A stretch of 64,000 nt of DNA from NCBI GenBank assembly GCA_002682825.1, contig NOKP01000036.1, positions 310,001 through 374,000 on the forward strand. The letters are read 5' to 3'. A model generated the notes under the pieces. It worked only from the letters and a program-made list of their open reading frames with translations. It was not told the DNA's origin and made no database searches. Source of the DNA: Neonectria sp. B-13. Its lineage: Eukaryota; Ascomycota; Sordariomycetes; Hypocreales; Nectriaceae. A program made the translations under genes and the position numbers. Numbering within the stretch: position 1 is the stretch's first letter; every line of letters begins with the position of its first letter. Positions 23,820-34,154 of this stretch are shown one piece after another.

Positions 23820-23924
23820 TGAGCGAAAGAGAAAAGAGTGTATTTGAAAGGGCTTCTATCCAACAAGTAGCCGTCTCAGACACGTCACCGCCTCGGACAC
23901 GCCACCGTCTCGGACAATAACAGC

Positions 23925-24923
23925 TCAAATTCCGTGAATTCCAACCTTCAAGAACGTGTCTTCCTTGTCAATCCTCTCGCGGATAGGTCCGGCCTTCAAC
24001 TCGTTAACATCCCACAGTGCCCACACAAACCTACCATGAAGAAACTGAGCCTCATCTGAAGCCGCCCAAACGGCGAAGTCGCCTGGAAGTTTGACTTTGT
24101 TCGTTGTTAGCCCCTATTCCTCACGTCCCAGTATTTTGGTTTGCGTGTACTCACTGTCATCCCAGGGCGCTGCGTCCTTCTCGAATGCGGAGCTCACAAA
24201 GTCGGTGTAGTAGAGGCCCGGGTTGAAGGACACGACTTGCATGTCAGAAGCCGCAATGTCCTTGGCGGCCAGCTGCAGCAAAAGTGTGGCCGAGTTCTTC
24301 GTGGCTGAGTAGTTTGGCCATGGCCCTGCAACAGCGAAATCATGTGCGGCATTGGTAGACAGATATACCAGAGACTGTACTGCATTAGCTGCGTGTCTCA
24401 GCAACATCAAATCAAGTAATCTTACCAGCTTTCGAGAAGGATCTCTGCCCTTCTGCTTCCAGAATCTCTCCGTCAAATCCAGTGGAGCCTTCACATTGAT
24501 CACAAACTCCTTCCAGACTGCCTCCTTGCCTAGGCCGAGAATGGTGTGCGCCGGCGAGATTGTTGCTGCGCTGATGACAAGAACGTCGATAAGGATTCCG
24601 TCCTTCGCGAAGTCCGACCAGAGCTTCTCGACCGAAACGTCATCCGCCACGTCGCAGGCATAGCCTAGGAACTTGGCGCTCGGGTACTCTGCTGCAGCTT
24701 TGGCAACGGAGGCGTCGAGCACTTCCTGACGACGGCCGACAATGATGACCTTGGCAGCACCCGCAGCCGCGAACGATTGTGAGATGCTGAAGCCAATGCC
24801 CGTAGAGCCTCCAGCTACCAGGACCGTTCTTCCAGTCTGCGAGACCTCGGGCCGCAACGGCGATATCCCGGGATATGTCTCGTGGTGGATGACAGTTGTC
24901 ATAGTGCTACCAGGAAGACTCAT
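23925..24923 (-). CDS. Short-chain dehydrogenase/reductase
   Basis: Three exons, 24923-24426, 24374-24155 and 24082-23925, giving 291 residues. The first intron (51 nt, GTAAGA donor, GCTAATG branch) is in frame and could be missed. The second removes a stop at 24114 and restores a C-terminus with FAVWAASDEAQFL and WDVNEL, usual for this fungal group. The cofactor motif is VAGGSTGIGF near residue 38; the catalytic residues are Ser172 or a nearby serine, Tyr188 and Lys192 in YSATK. It should be an NAD(P)H-dependent oxidoreductase of the classical SDR family, cytosolic, substrate unknown. Its 3' end lies about 100 bp from the 3' end of the membrane protein gene (convergent). Confidence 0.87.
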
Positions 24924-25639
24924 GATTGCTTGAGAGAAGCTTAGGCAGGAAGAGAAGAGTGAAGTGGGGACCGTTGACTGATGGATGAGCTGATGGAGAT
25001 GGATAATGGTTTGGATGGAGAGATGATGCTTAACCTCCGAGGGCATCGATCTATCTTATACATCTTCGTCTCGTGCTTCGGAGGCATATTCCTCCACTTT
25101 GGTAGTCATTTTGAAGTTGAATTGCACCAGACTTTATTGTGGCTAACAGATGACAAATGGATGCCACTACCAGCAAGATGGCGGCATTCCGCACATAATC
25201 CGTTTCAACTATTAGTAACAGGGGTCCATGATGTCTTCAGCGAGATTCCGTAGAATCCGAGGGGAGACCCGTCCTCGCAACTGTGGGGCTTCTAGATTAC
25301 CCCCGACGAGTTTCCGCAAAACACCCGCACCAAACCCGCACCAAACCCGCACAAGTTCCGCTTATATCACCCGCAATGGTTTACCGTTGTTTGCGAACTG
25401 TGGAGTTACGATCTTGATATCGGAGAAATGACAGAGGCCGGTCAACTGTGCGGTAGTGCTTTGGACTCGTGTGACTTCACTGGGTTGGTTGACATGGATG
25501 TATGTTAACTCTGCGATAAACCATGTTATTATTTATTCCAGCAGGCGGTGTACGAGATGTTTCCCACAATTTTTGGCTTCCAACTACGAATAACGATAAC
25601 ACATCAATGACGCCTGAAGCATTGGAGTCAATCAAGTTA
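24924..25639. other. Intergenic region upstream of the SDR gene
   Basis: About 700 bp without a supported gene. A TATAAG element on the minus strand near 25058 could serve the SDR gene. A CCCGCACCAAA direct repeat occurs twice near 25325-25348. Confidence 0.35.
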
Positions 25640-26445
25640 AGTCCGGCGAAATCATCACAAACCGCAAGCGCGCAAACTCACAACTTAGGCCTGCAGCAAT
25701 CGCAGTCATGAAAGTTTCGACGGATGAAGGAGGCAAACCAGCTTCGACGACGGCCGACGGAACTCGCTTCGGGATGGTGGTACTCAGGCGATTTGTCAAC
25801 GAAGTCGTATAGACAGCCACGAGAATGGCACGTTGATCATGCACGCAGATGGTGGCGTTTGAAATACAGATGCTCTCGTTCCAACCGATCAAGAAGCAGC
25901 CGAGAAAGATGACAGACACAGCAAGCGCCTTGGTATCTGGCGTGGCGAGTGCGGCGCAAGCCAGGAAGATGCCTCCGACGAGGAAGACACACATGCGCTG
26001 TAGCTTCGGTTTACCGATTCTCGCAGCAACAAAGCCGCCAGTGATTTAGCCAGAGGTCATGCCGATGCCGATGATGTTTGAGATACCCCCCAAATATTGG
26101 AGGTCTTTGCCGTCAGAGTACATGACTGCAGCTTGTATTGGCCCTAGAGAGAACAACCCGTTAGCTTAGAGGCTCAGCTGAAGCGAATAGAACGTAACGG
26201 TACATGCATATAATAGCAAAGGCGTAGTAAACTACTGCTCCAAGACCGAGCAATATTACAGCTGAAACCCACTCGATGTTCCTAAAAAGGTGCATGGGAA
26301 CCAGTGGCCAAAGTAGCACTGTACACGAGGGATATCCAGGTACATCGAGGGTCTGGCCCGAGGTCTGCGTTGATGGTACCGAGGACTGGAGCAATGAAGC
26401 CCTGAGCATCTGATCAGCTCTCGATTTTCAATTGTATGTGTCAAA
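25640..26445 (-). pseudogene. Broken MFS transporter of the TRI12 (trichothecene efflux-like) group
   Basis: Reading leftwards on the minus strand, pieces of one transporter appear in order but incomplete. The first is an early segment resembling NADLGPDPxxTWISLVY, joined directly to a mid-protein segment (PMHLFRN then WVSAVILLGLGAVVYYAFAII). Next come a frameshift and GPIQAAVMYSDGKDLQYLGG, then an in-frame TAA where a glutamine is expected in SGQITGGF. The last is a stretch with FLIGWNES and TIPKRVPSAVVEAGLP, lacking the usual glycine-rich loop between them. Intact relatives have about 550-600 residues and 14 helices. The internal deletions, frameshift and stop mean this cannot be functional. 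Assignment rests on remembered family motifs. Confidence 0.72.
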
Positions 26446-26644
26446 ACTTACAAAGCACAAGTCCCTGCCCAGACTCCCAAAGATGTGGCCCTCTAGCTTC
26501 TCGAACCTGAATGAGGAACTGCTCAAATACCCGAGACGATGTGATGCATGATATCAACATCCATCGATTTTGGTACGTTATAGGGATAAATGCAACTGAC
26601 GAGTAACCACTTTCTTGCACATGTTCCAGTAATTCAACAATGTG

Positions 26645-28893
26645 CTAGACCAGAACCAATTCTGAGTGCATCTCGGGGTTGTCAATGTCTTCCTCGTCTT
26701 CTTTCAATGTTGGAGAGCCAATATGAAGAGACCCTAGCCTTCTAAACTGTTGCATCCCAGACGGCGTTTTGCTCTGCGACTCCACGGGTTGTACAATAAG
26801 TACTTTGTAGGACCAATGATCATCGGGGTTGACATCCAGGCCCTGATTCCTTGCCAAAAATAGTGCATATAAAGCCTTTTCTTTCGCCCATGCTCTTGTC
26901 TCTTCTGTCTGCCCTCGAACTCCATCAAACCTCGAGTATGCTCCGAACGGATCTCCTTGAGGCGTGCATAGCCGGATATTGCGGAGAAAGTCCTTGGGTA
27001 GCGACTCTTCATCCTTTTCTGGCAGGTCGCTTAGACTCAACCTTATCAAGGGAGCACGCAAGCTAATCCAGCCATCTGTCACCTCACCGTAGGGGTTTTG
27101 AACGTTCTTGAGTGTCACGTTGCAACCAGTGGCAACCGCTACATCCAACCAGCCTTCCATCGTTGTTCCATGCGCGGATCTGCCCCCGTAAGACGCCCAA
27201 CTCCAGGTTGGTGCGATGTATCCTGTCTCGCCAGACAGAGGCACCTCGTCTGGTAAGCGGGCTTTATCGCCTTTGATGCTGAGGCTTTGCCAACCTAAGC
27301 CTTCAACAAGAGCATCACTCCAGAGTCCGGCTATATACTCGATGTCGGATCCTGTACCCAGACTGCCGCCTGAGTGTCGCTTGGCTCTCAATCTCCGTCC
27401 AAGCAGAATGGCTAGTCCCGAAACTGCCGGGAACGGGTCCGTCTCAATGGTCAGTTGCCGCCCCGTGAAGTCTTCGAGAATGAAATACCACAACTGGTGT
27501 ATCTCACTCAGCCTGGAAATGCGAGCGATCTGAACGAAAGATGGCTTCGGTCCTGGATATAGGGAGTTCCATCGGCCCGGGATTACAATGCCGTCTTCTG
27601 AGACAAAGTGGCTGTTGCACTCAAAGAAAATCTGATCAGTTGCGAAGTGCAAGATTCGATACGGAAGAAGACGTTCCTGTGAGGCCCAGGCTCTGGAAAC
27701 CAGTGGTTCGTCCTCGAGTTCAAGTAGGATGCGCTCGTTGATAGCTGAGGATGCGGGAACATCGAATGCCAATGAAGCAATGATCATGGATGCCTGATCA
27801 GCGCCTTCTGTCGTTTGAGGTGCTACAGTCAACGAAACGGGCACGTATTGCCTTTCAGGCCTTTTGAAAAAGCCCTGGGTAGTGTTCCGCGCGCTGTCAG
27901 CCGAAATCACCACATGGGCTCTGGCGTACACATCCGCCATGGCGGCGGACTCCCGTGCCCAGTCGTCGACGTCATCTTGGCAGATGCACAGTGAATCAAT
28001 CCACAAGTATCGAATACCGAGATAGCGAGTGACCTTGATGGCATCTTGGAAAGTTTGTGGGAGACTGTCGACAAAGAGGCCATGCACATAGGTTGGGAGG
28101 GTTTTCCGAGTCGTTGTTACATATCCTGAGTTGCTAGCTCCCCAACAGTGGCTGAGTGCAGTATAGGGACCTGGCTCCGTGTCGTGGGTCTCCAACAGAC
28201 AGACTTTGTTCAGGTCATCCAGAGCATCCAGGTCAATAACGCGGGAGGGCAATGCGCCTGATGGTGGCAAACAGCAGCTGTGGTTGATTACGCAGTCTTG
28301 TAGCCAGTTGGCCGCCAAGCCCAAAGGTCCTCCAGATCCAGCATCAGGGTTGATTGTTTGGCCGCGAATGAAACCAGCATGTTCTCCTTAATTGTGGCAT
28401 TGGGTTAGGCTTGCTCCTTCAGGACATCATTCAAGCAGGCCGACGTACCGGGTTCTACAGCAAATCCGACAACGGCTACAAGATACAAGACTCTGTCTCT
28501 CTTACTGTTTGTGAGGACAGCGAACCCATCAGCCCCATCGAAGCGCCGAACCAGCTTGAAGGTGGATGCCTCTGGCAAGCCATGGCCGCGGCGCTCAATG
28601 GTGAAGTATCTTGCATGAGAGTTTTGCTCCAAGTCTCGGAACTCGGCAATGAAAGATTCGACCTTTTGTAGAACAAATTGGCAAAGGGCACAGTCCTTTG
28701 CGGATCGTGCTAGAGAGTCCAGGCTGGGATGATAAGGCACGCCAACTGCGTCCCAGGATTCTGCCTCATCTCGACGAGCCAAGAAATAAGGTGTAGTGCT
28801 AAGTGTGCCGACTCGGTCCCACCAAGCTTTTGATAGGGCGGGGAGCGGTGTTGGGACTGCTAAAGCAGGAAGGCAATGCGAGCATACCGACAT
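26645..28893 (-). CDS. HET-domain protein (heterokaryon incompatibility family)
   Basis: Two exons, 28893-28449 and 28386-26645, giving 728 residues. The intron has a GTACGT donor, a CCTAAC branch and keeps phase. The N-terminal about 150 residues hold a CSHC pair and a DCALCQFV motif (the Cys pair typical before HET domains). The HET block begins YTALSHCWG at about residue 223, continues with TFQDAIKVTRYLGIRYLWIDSLCICQDD near 265-285 and ends near 390. These motifs define PF06985. HET proteins mediate vegetative incompatibility, where meeting of unlike alleles triggers cell death; some act in other conflicts. The C-terminal half has no recognisable domain. The frame is intact, unlike the second HET gene at 55.5 kb. 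Confidence 0.9.
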
Positions 28894-29354
28894 TGTAAGA
28901 ATGCTGAATAAAACCAGCAGTACTAAGTAGTAGCTGTGTAGAATTGAAGGATGTTACGTGATTTAGTAAAGCGGGGTGCAGTCATTTAATATGCAATCAG
29001 CAAGGTCGTCTGATCATCCCAACAATAATCCCAGTCATTAGTCAAATAAGGGCCATAGCACCATGCTTATAAACAGCTGCACAAGAATTGTAACATTGGA
29101 AGGATTATAGGCATGAATACTTATAGAAAATTTACAAAAATCAGGAAGCAGTTCAAATCTCCTCAGATTTTCCATGACCTTTGATTCAGGTCCAATCCAA
29201 CAAAGAATCTCTCCTCTCCTTGTCTCGGCTCAGCTTGGATTCTTTTCTCAAGACACCGTCTAGTGACCAGGGAAATATCAATCACACGCTTCAGGAGAAT
29301 CTTGATGCTCAGAACCGGATTGATGGGATCTGCCGATTCCATGATGTTATGGGT
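28894..29354. other. Intergenic region between HET and GATA-fusion genes
   Basis: About 460 bp, AT-rich near 28980-29150. It holds the HET promoter and the 3' end region of the GATA gene (both genes on the minus strand). No gene was seen. Confidence 0.4.
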
Positions 29355-31988
29355 TCATAGACTCCTCGTCAGCCATTCCCATTCTTGAGGCCCAGCATCG
29401 TTCACTACTGTTCGACCCTGCCCCTGGCTGCTAGAGCTGCCGATTGTTTCTGGTCCCAGCGGAGAGTGCCGGGCCATGAAGCCAGTAGTTGTCGTTCCAC
29501 CAGACAGCGCCGTTGTGACCCCAGCAGAGGAGCCTAGACGATCCGCTGCTTCATTGCGTTCAAGAAGGTCATGGTAGTTGAGTTCCATGCCTCTTGAGGC
29601 ATCGGTGATGCTTCTGCCGTGCCGGCGTAGACGTTTTGATGGAACAGTGGCCAGTCTTGAAACAGACCATGTGCCGGGTCTAGTACTCATCTCTGAAGGT
29701 GTGATACCAGTCGGGGCCATATTATCAGCCTCCACAAAGCTGCTAGGGGTGCTTTGTGTATTACTGTTGTTTCTCAAAGAAGGACCACTAGCGACGTCAG
29801 AGCCGCGATGTCGCTTCTTGAGGGTGTCCTTCTTTAAGCCCAACGGTCGAACCACGCCGTGCAGCTTCAAAAACAAGCCACAAGCGTTGCATAGTGGTTG
29901 ACCTTCTGGGTTTCGTCGCCAAAGGGGAGTCGTCTGGGTGAAGCAGTTCATACACGTGGTTGGAGTATCCCAGTCCGTGGAAGGATGCTTAGGGGCGGGG
30001 GGGTAGCCTAGCCAGGGATTCATCTCCCTATCCGGGTCACGGCCAAGTGGAAACATCATCTCCTGCTGCATCTGCTTGGCGGGAGAAGCAGCTTGCTGAT
30101 TGATTTGCCAAGGTTCGGCCGATCCAAAGGAGAACTGGGAACCCTCTTGAGCGGGAGGTAAATAGACGTCGACGGAATCGAGGAAGGCCGTGACTTCAGA
30201 TGAGCATTGGTCCGCATTGGAAAATGGGCCGCTCGCCGTGAGGGGCGAGGGCGAAGGAGAGAACGAGAAGTTTTGTGCGAAGGAACCTTCGAAGTTGATG
30301 ATAGGGTCATCCAACATGAAGGTGTCGAGGGCGAAAGGGCCACTCGACTCTACCTCGGAATCCAGGGTTGAAGTTGGCTGGTTTACTCCTAGGCCTTGAG
30401 AGTGAACCGGCGAGACCAACTCCACTTCTGGTCCAAACCTTGCCCTGATATGACTGAAAACTCGGGCTGCAGGGACAACGTATGCAAGCCCAGTGCCAGG
30501 AGTTCCCGCAACAACGTGGCCATAAAGGTCTCCTGTAGTTTGATCGACAATGGCCGCGCCACAGTCCCCTTCGCTGAGAGCATGGTTAAGTCGGACTAGG
30601 AACAGCTCCTGGAAAGTCTCGTCGTTCGGCAAACGCATGTACGATGCCGTGGCAGACAGTTTGCCCATAGCTATGCCCTTTGAAGCTATCCGCGTCACCA
30701 CATCCACGTCGTCCGGCCTAATTTCCGCAACGTTTGATATCTGAAGGTGGCCCCGGATACCATAAAGCACAAAGTCGATAGAGTTTTCTCCGACACTCTC
30801 TGAAAGTTCTACCAGTGCGTAGTCAAGGGCGTTTTGAGTGCGGTTAGTAGATGTGAGTGCCTTCCCAATGTGCCGGTGCGTAGTATAATTTATCTTTGCC
30901 ACCTTATCGGTGCAAACAGAATTTGTCAGGGCATCTTTCGCCGGTTGAGACTGATACGAGGACATGGTGATGTCAGTGCTGCCAGTGGTGGGAATTTGGT
31001 TGAGTATGTTCTTCGCTGCGGTAGGAAATCTACCATCTGTCTCTTGCAACGAGGTGGACCTTTCACCATGATAATCATCGTCACCGCTCCAAGAACGCAG
31101 CTGTCCCGGAGTTTGACAACCGTCGCTGGGCGCTTCAGGGTCTGGTATCTCGTCCGCATCGTCTTGTGTCTCGGAGTCGCCGTCGAATGAGCAATCGTCC
31201 GACGCAGAGGACGCATCTAACCCAATTTCTGTGTCGTGAACAGGTTGCAGGACATGTGCAACAGACAGTTGATATGGCCTTCCTGAGATCCATACGATAG
31301 GGCCTCCAGTTGCAATGCGACCATGTCCGCCTGTGGCGAAGAACAGTCGGCGGCCCACGATAGACTTCTCATCGCGTGAGGCGTACACTTCAGCAGTCTC
31401 ATTGACCTGATCCCATGGCAGACCCTCGACACCAGCGCCATGAAACAGCGAAGCCAACGTATTGTCGAAATATTCTCCCTGGTCGGCGCCCGCCATTCTA
31501 ATGACTCTGCGCCTGTCGGGGAGCTCGGCGGTATCTCCCAACCCCATGCCAGGGTATTCCGCAAGCAACTTGTGTTCCTTGATGACCCTTCTGATGCTCT
31601 TTCGGGTTGCCTTGTCCGACGAGCAAATCAAGATGGTGGGGGATGCTGTATCTTCAGTCTTGCCGATCATATACATCTCCAGAATCACTGAAGCCGAACT
31701 TGATTGACAGAAGTTGTCCAAGCACTCCTCGACTTTGGGCCGAACAGCGTTCCATGCCTCCCGAGCTCGCCCAACGGGATTCCAGCACGTGTATCTTCCC
31801 GAACGAGTGTCGCCCAGCCGCTCACCGATGGATTCTATGGGATTACCCCACTTGTAGATGGGTTTTGCTCTTCCGAGCCCGATGCGTTCAGCCGGATCCA
31901 TGGCTTCGTGACATGGCTTTGCCTCGCTGTGAGGGCCTTGCTGAAGTGAGAAAAGACTGGCAGACCGGAGGCGGAGCGTTTCAGTCAT
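29355..31988 (-). CDS. Fusion of chymotrypsin-like protease domain and GATA zinc finger
   Basis: One uninterrupted frame. The first in-frame ATG is at 31988 (877 residues); the frame stays open to 32153 with no ATG, so a short upstream exon is possible. N-terminal part: a fungal protease-like fold, with the His of SVAH (about residue 245), the Asp of LDYALVEL (about 389) and [10 protein letters not shown] (Cys about 476) followed by [19 protein letters not shown]. The nucleophile position is Cys instead of the usual Ser of GDSG. C-terminal part: a class IV GATA finger CX2CX17CX2C at about 679-703 ([14 protein letters not shown] then [13 protein letters not shown]) and a basic tail of [12 protein letters not shown] type. 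The finger should bind GATA sites in DNA. Whether the protease domain is active is unknown. The two halves share one exon, so the fusion is not a splice guess. Confidence 0.82.
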   Translation of the reverse strand: MTETLRLRSASLFSLQQGPHSEAKPCHEAMDPAERIGLGRAKPIYKWGNPIESIGERLGDTRSGRYTCWNPVGRAREAWNAVRPKVEECLDNFCQSSSASVILEMYMIGKTEDTASPTILICSSDKATRKSIRRVIKEHKLLAEYPGMGLGDTAELPDRRRVIRMAGADQGEYFDNTLASLFHGAGVEGLPWDQVNETAEVYASRDEKSIVGRRLFFATGGHGRIATGGPIVWISGRPYQLSVAHVLQPVHDTEIGLDASSASDDCSFDGDSETQDDADEIPDPEAPSDGCQTPGQLRSWSGDDDYHGERSTSLQETDGRFPTAAKNILNQIPTTGSTDITMSSYQSQPAKDALTNSVCTDKVAKINYTTHRHIGKALTSTNRTQNALDYALVELSESVGENSIDFVLYGIRGHLQISNVAEIRPDDVDVVTRIASKGIAMGKLSATASYMRLPNDETFQELFLVRLNHALSEGDCGAAIVDQTTGDLYGHVVAGTPGTGLAYVVPAARVFSHIRARFGPEVELVSPVHSQGLGVNQPTSTLDSEVESSGPFALDTFMLDDPIINFEGSFAQNFSFSPSPSPLTASGPFSNADQCSSEVTAFLDSVDVYLPPAQEGSQFSFGSAEPWQINQQAASPAKQMQQEMMFPLGRDPDREMNPWLGYPPAPKHPSTDWDTPTTCMNCFTQTTPLWRRNPEGQPLCNACGLFLKLHGVVRPLGLKKDTLKKRHRGSDVASGPSLRNNSNTQSTPSSFVEADNMAPTGITPSEMSTRPGTWSVSRLATVPSKRLRRHGRSITDASRGMELNYHDLLERNEAADRLGSSAGVTTALSGGTTTTGFMARHSPLGPETIGSSSSQGQGRTVVNDAGPQEWEWLTRSL

Positions 31989-33186
31989 TCCATTCTCCAG
32001 AATTCCACTATAGCGGTTGGTTTCGTCTTTGATTCTGATGTCCGCGACAGCGTGTCGATAAATTGAAAACGTTGAGTTGCAAGAGGGGTAATCAACTTCA
32101 GCTCGGGCGAGAAAAGCCCCCAAATTCCACAAGGCTGGGGTAGCCTTCTCCAATTCTCCCCATCTCCCTCTCTAACACAGCCTCGTCCCATCCAGAGTGA
32201 TTTATCCTACATAGTGTTCTCCAAATACGATAGCGAGATACTTTTCACTGCCTCCCCCAACATCAGGGCAGCCAACAACAAATCACTTGCGACACAGCCT
32301 CGTATCCCACAGAAGAAAAAGGATCCTATCAATTCCGCCTGCAGTCAATTCAAGCAGTGCGACTTAATCGCCAGCCACAACAACGGGAAATACTCGTCCC
32401 TGTAAGCACATCGGGACATTGCCCCACTGGCTTTGGTTCTGCAAAATGCCCAAAGCCGAAAAGAAGCCTTGAAGCAAGTGTCAAATTGCTTCAGAATGGT
32501 ACAGATGGCCAGCACCAAAGCCCCATTTCCCTTAAGCCTGCAACTGATTGCCGGATTGGAGATTCGGTGGACGAACAACTTGACGGATCACTTGCGACTC
32601 GTCAACTTTAACAGCGCTGTCTGTGTATTTCATCATATATATCCTTGAGAAAATATCATCAACAAGCATGTAGATTATCAGGTAGGGGATTTGAGAGCCG
32701 CTAATGCAGTCTGCTGGCGCGCTAAAGATAGAACCTGGGGAAGTTTGACAAGCGTGGTTGGCTCTCTTGAGAAATGATGCGACATACTTACAAGAACCAT
32801 AACTGAATCTTGCGTCGCCGTCTGTCTTTGAATGCGGGCAGCGGATACAAGTGGAACGATGGGCATTGGAGCTAAGATCAAGTTATCCCCGATATACTCT
32901 TCTCTCTCGCACTGATGCTTGACTCCGGACGTGAAGCTATGTGATTATCGACGGATGCTGGTAATTACGTAGATTGCGTGATTTTATCGACCCCACCATC
33001 TATCCAGTTAATCGTTGATGTTGGACCTGTTGAGGCCAGCAAGTAAGTCCCGAGAGATCCACTCGTTCGATCGAAAGACATATTAACCACTCTCTCCCAT
33101 TGGAATGTGAATATCCAGGTCCAGAAACACCAAACACGGAAAACACGGCCACTGCAACTTCAGCTCTCCTTGTCGTCTCCGGCAAC
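31989..33186. other. Upstream region of the GATA-fusion gene, no second gene seen
   Basis: About 1.2 kb. Short frames (32345-32648, 32678-32881) have no recognisable domain. The plus-strand stretch 33120-33186 may be the former N-terminal lead of the aldo-keto reductase pseudogene, as it stays open into it. Confidence 0.4.
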
Positions 33187-33755
33187 ATGACCTTTGGAAA
33201 AGAGAAGACTGAAGGTATTTAGGTGACTGATCCTGTCATTATTGCCGCCATGGTCAACACCTTCCGAGCCCACGGACACAGCGAGGTTGATACAGCATGT
33301 GAATATGGAGGTGGGACCTCAGAGAGACGCTCGCGGATCTGGACTGGTAGTCTAGGGACCTTGTGATGGGCACCGCGCAGTCGAGCCCGAGTTGATAAAG
33401 TGCTTGAGAATACGGCATATTCCTCTACTCATTCCAGCCGGTCGCTGGTGGCCTTTGGCTGGACGATACCGCAGAGATATGAAGGAGGATGACTACGTGC
33501 CTGGGCCTCGGTCTGACCCCCGGAAAGTGACAGGGGAGACTGAACCAGGGGCTTCACATGGAATATTCTTACTTTGAAGCCCTGGACATTATCAAGCCCG
33601 ACATTGAGAAGGCCGGCTCACTGTGACGGAGTGTGCGCTGCGATGCTTGAGCCACCACGGCCAGATGGAAAAAGCCAAGGGGGACAGGGTGATTATCGGA
33701 GCCAGCAGCGTCAAGCAGTTGGAAGAGAACCTGGATTGCCAGAGGGGATTGAGTC
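33187..33755 (+). pseudogene. Aldo-keto reductase (AKR7-like) remnant
   Basis: The frame from the ATG at 33187 reads MTFGKEKTEG, then a TAG, then a segment with TFRAHGHSEVDTACEYGGGTSE. This matches the N-terminal part of aflatoxin-aldehyde-reductase-like AKRs, including the catalytic Asp and Tyr region (D-T-A-x-x-Y). The central barrel is missing. The frame resumes near 33555 with EYSYFEALDIIKPDIEKAG, then after a frameshift GDRVIIGASSVKQLEENL, the cofactor-binding end of the family. Intact members have about 330 residues. The stop, the deletion of more than 100 codons and the frameshift make it non-functional. Confidence 0.8.
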
Positions 33756-34154
33756 TACCAATAGTTGCATGATAGCTAGGAAACTTTATGCTTGAACATA
33801 AGTAGAAAGAAGTCCGCTTCTGAAGATGCAATGTCAAATTTCCATGATTGTCAGCTTGTGAGGTGTGATGCCGATTATCACTTTCTCAATAATACTTAAG
33901 GGAAATAAAAAGGGTGTATGGACGATTGGTGACCTTGTGCTATTTGAGGAAAGATGCTTGTGCTAGCGAAGTATAATATTTTTGATAAAGAGTGGGATAT
34001 TATACAGAAAGCGCATCATGGAAATAGGTTTAAACGTCACAATGTGATATTGTGAATATCAATACTTGCATAAGAATGTTACTAGCTTATCTCGAAAACT
34101 CTAGTCTAAGATCTCCTTCTTACCTAGACTATATCCTGATAATATCTAATTTTA

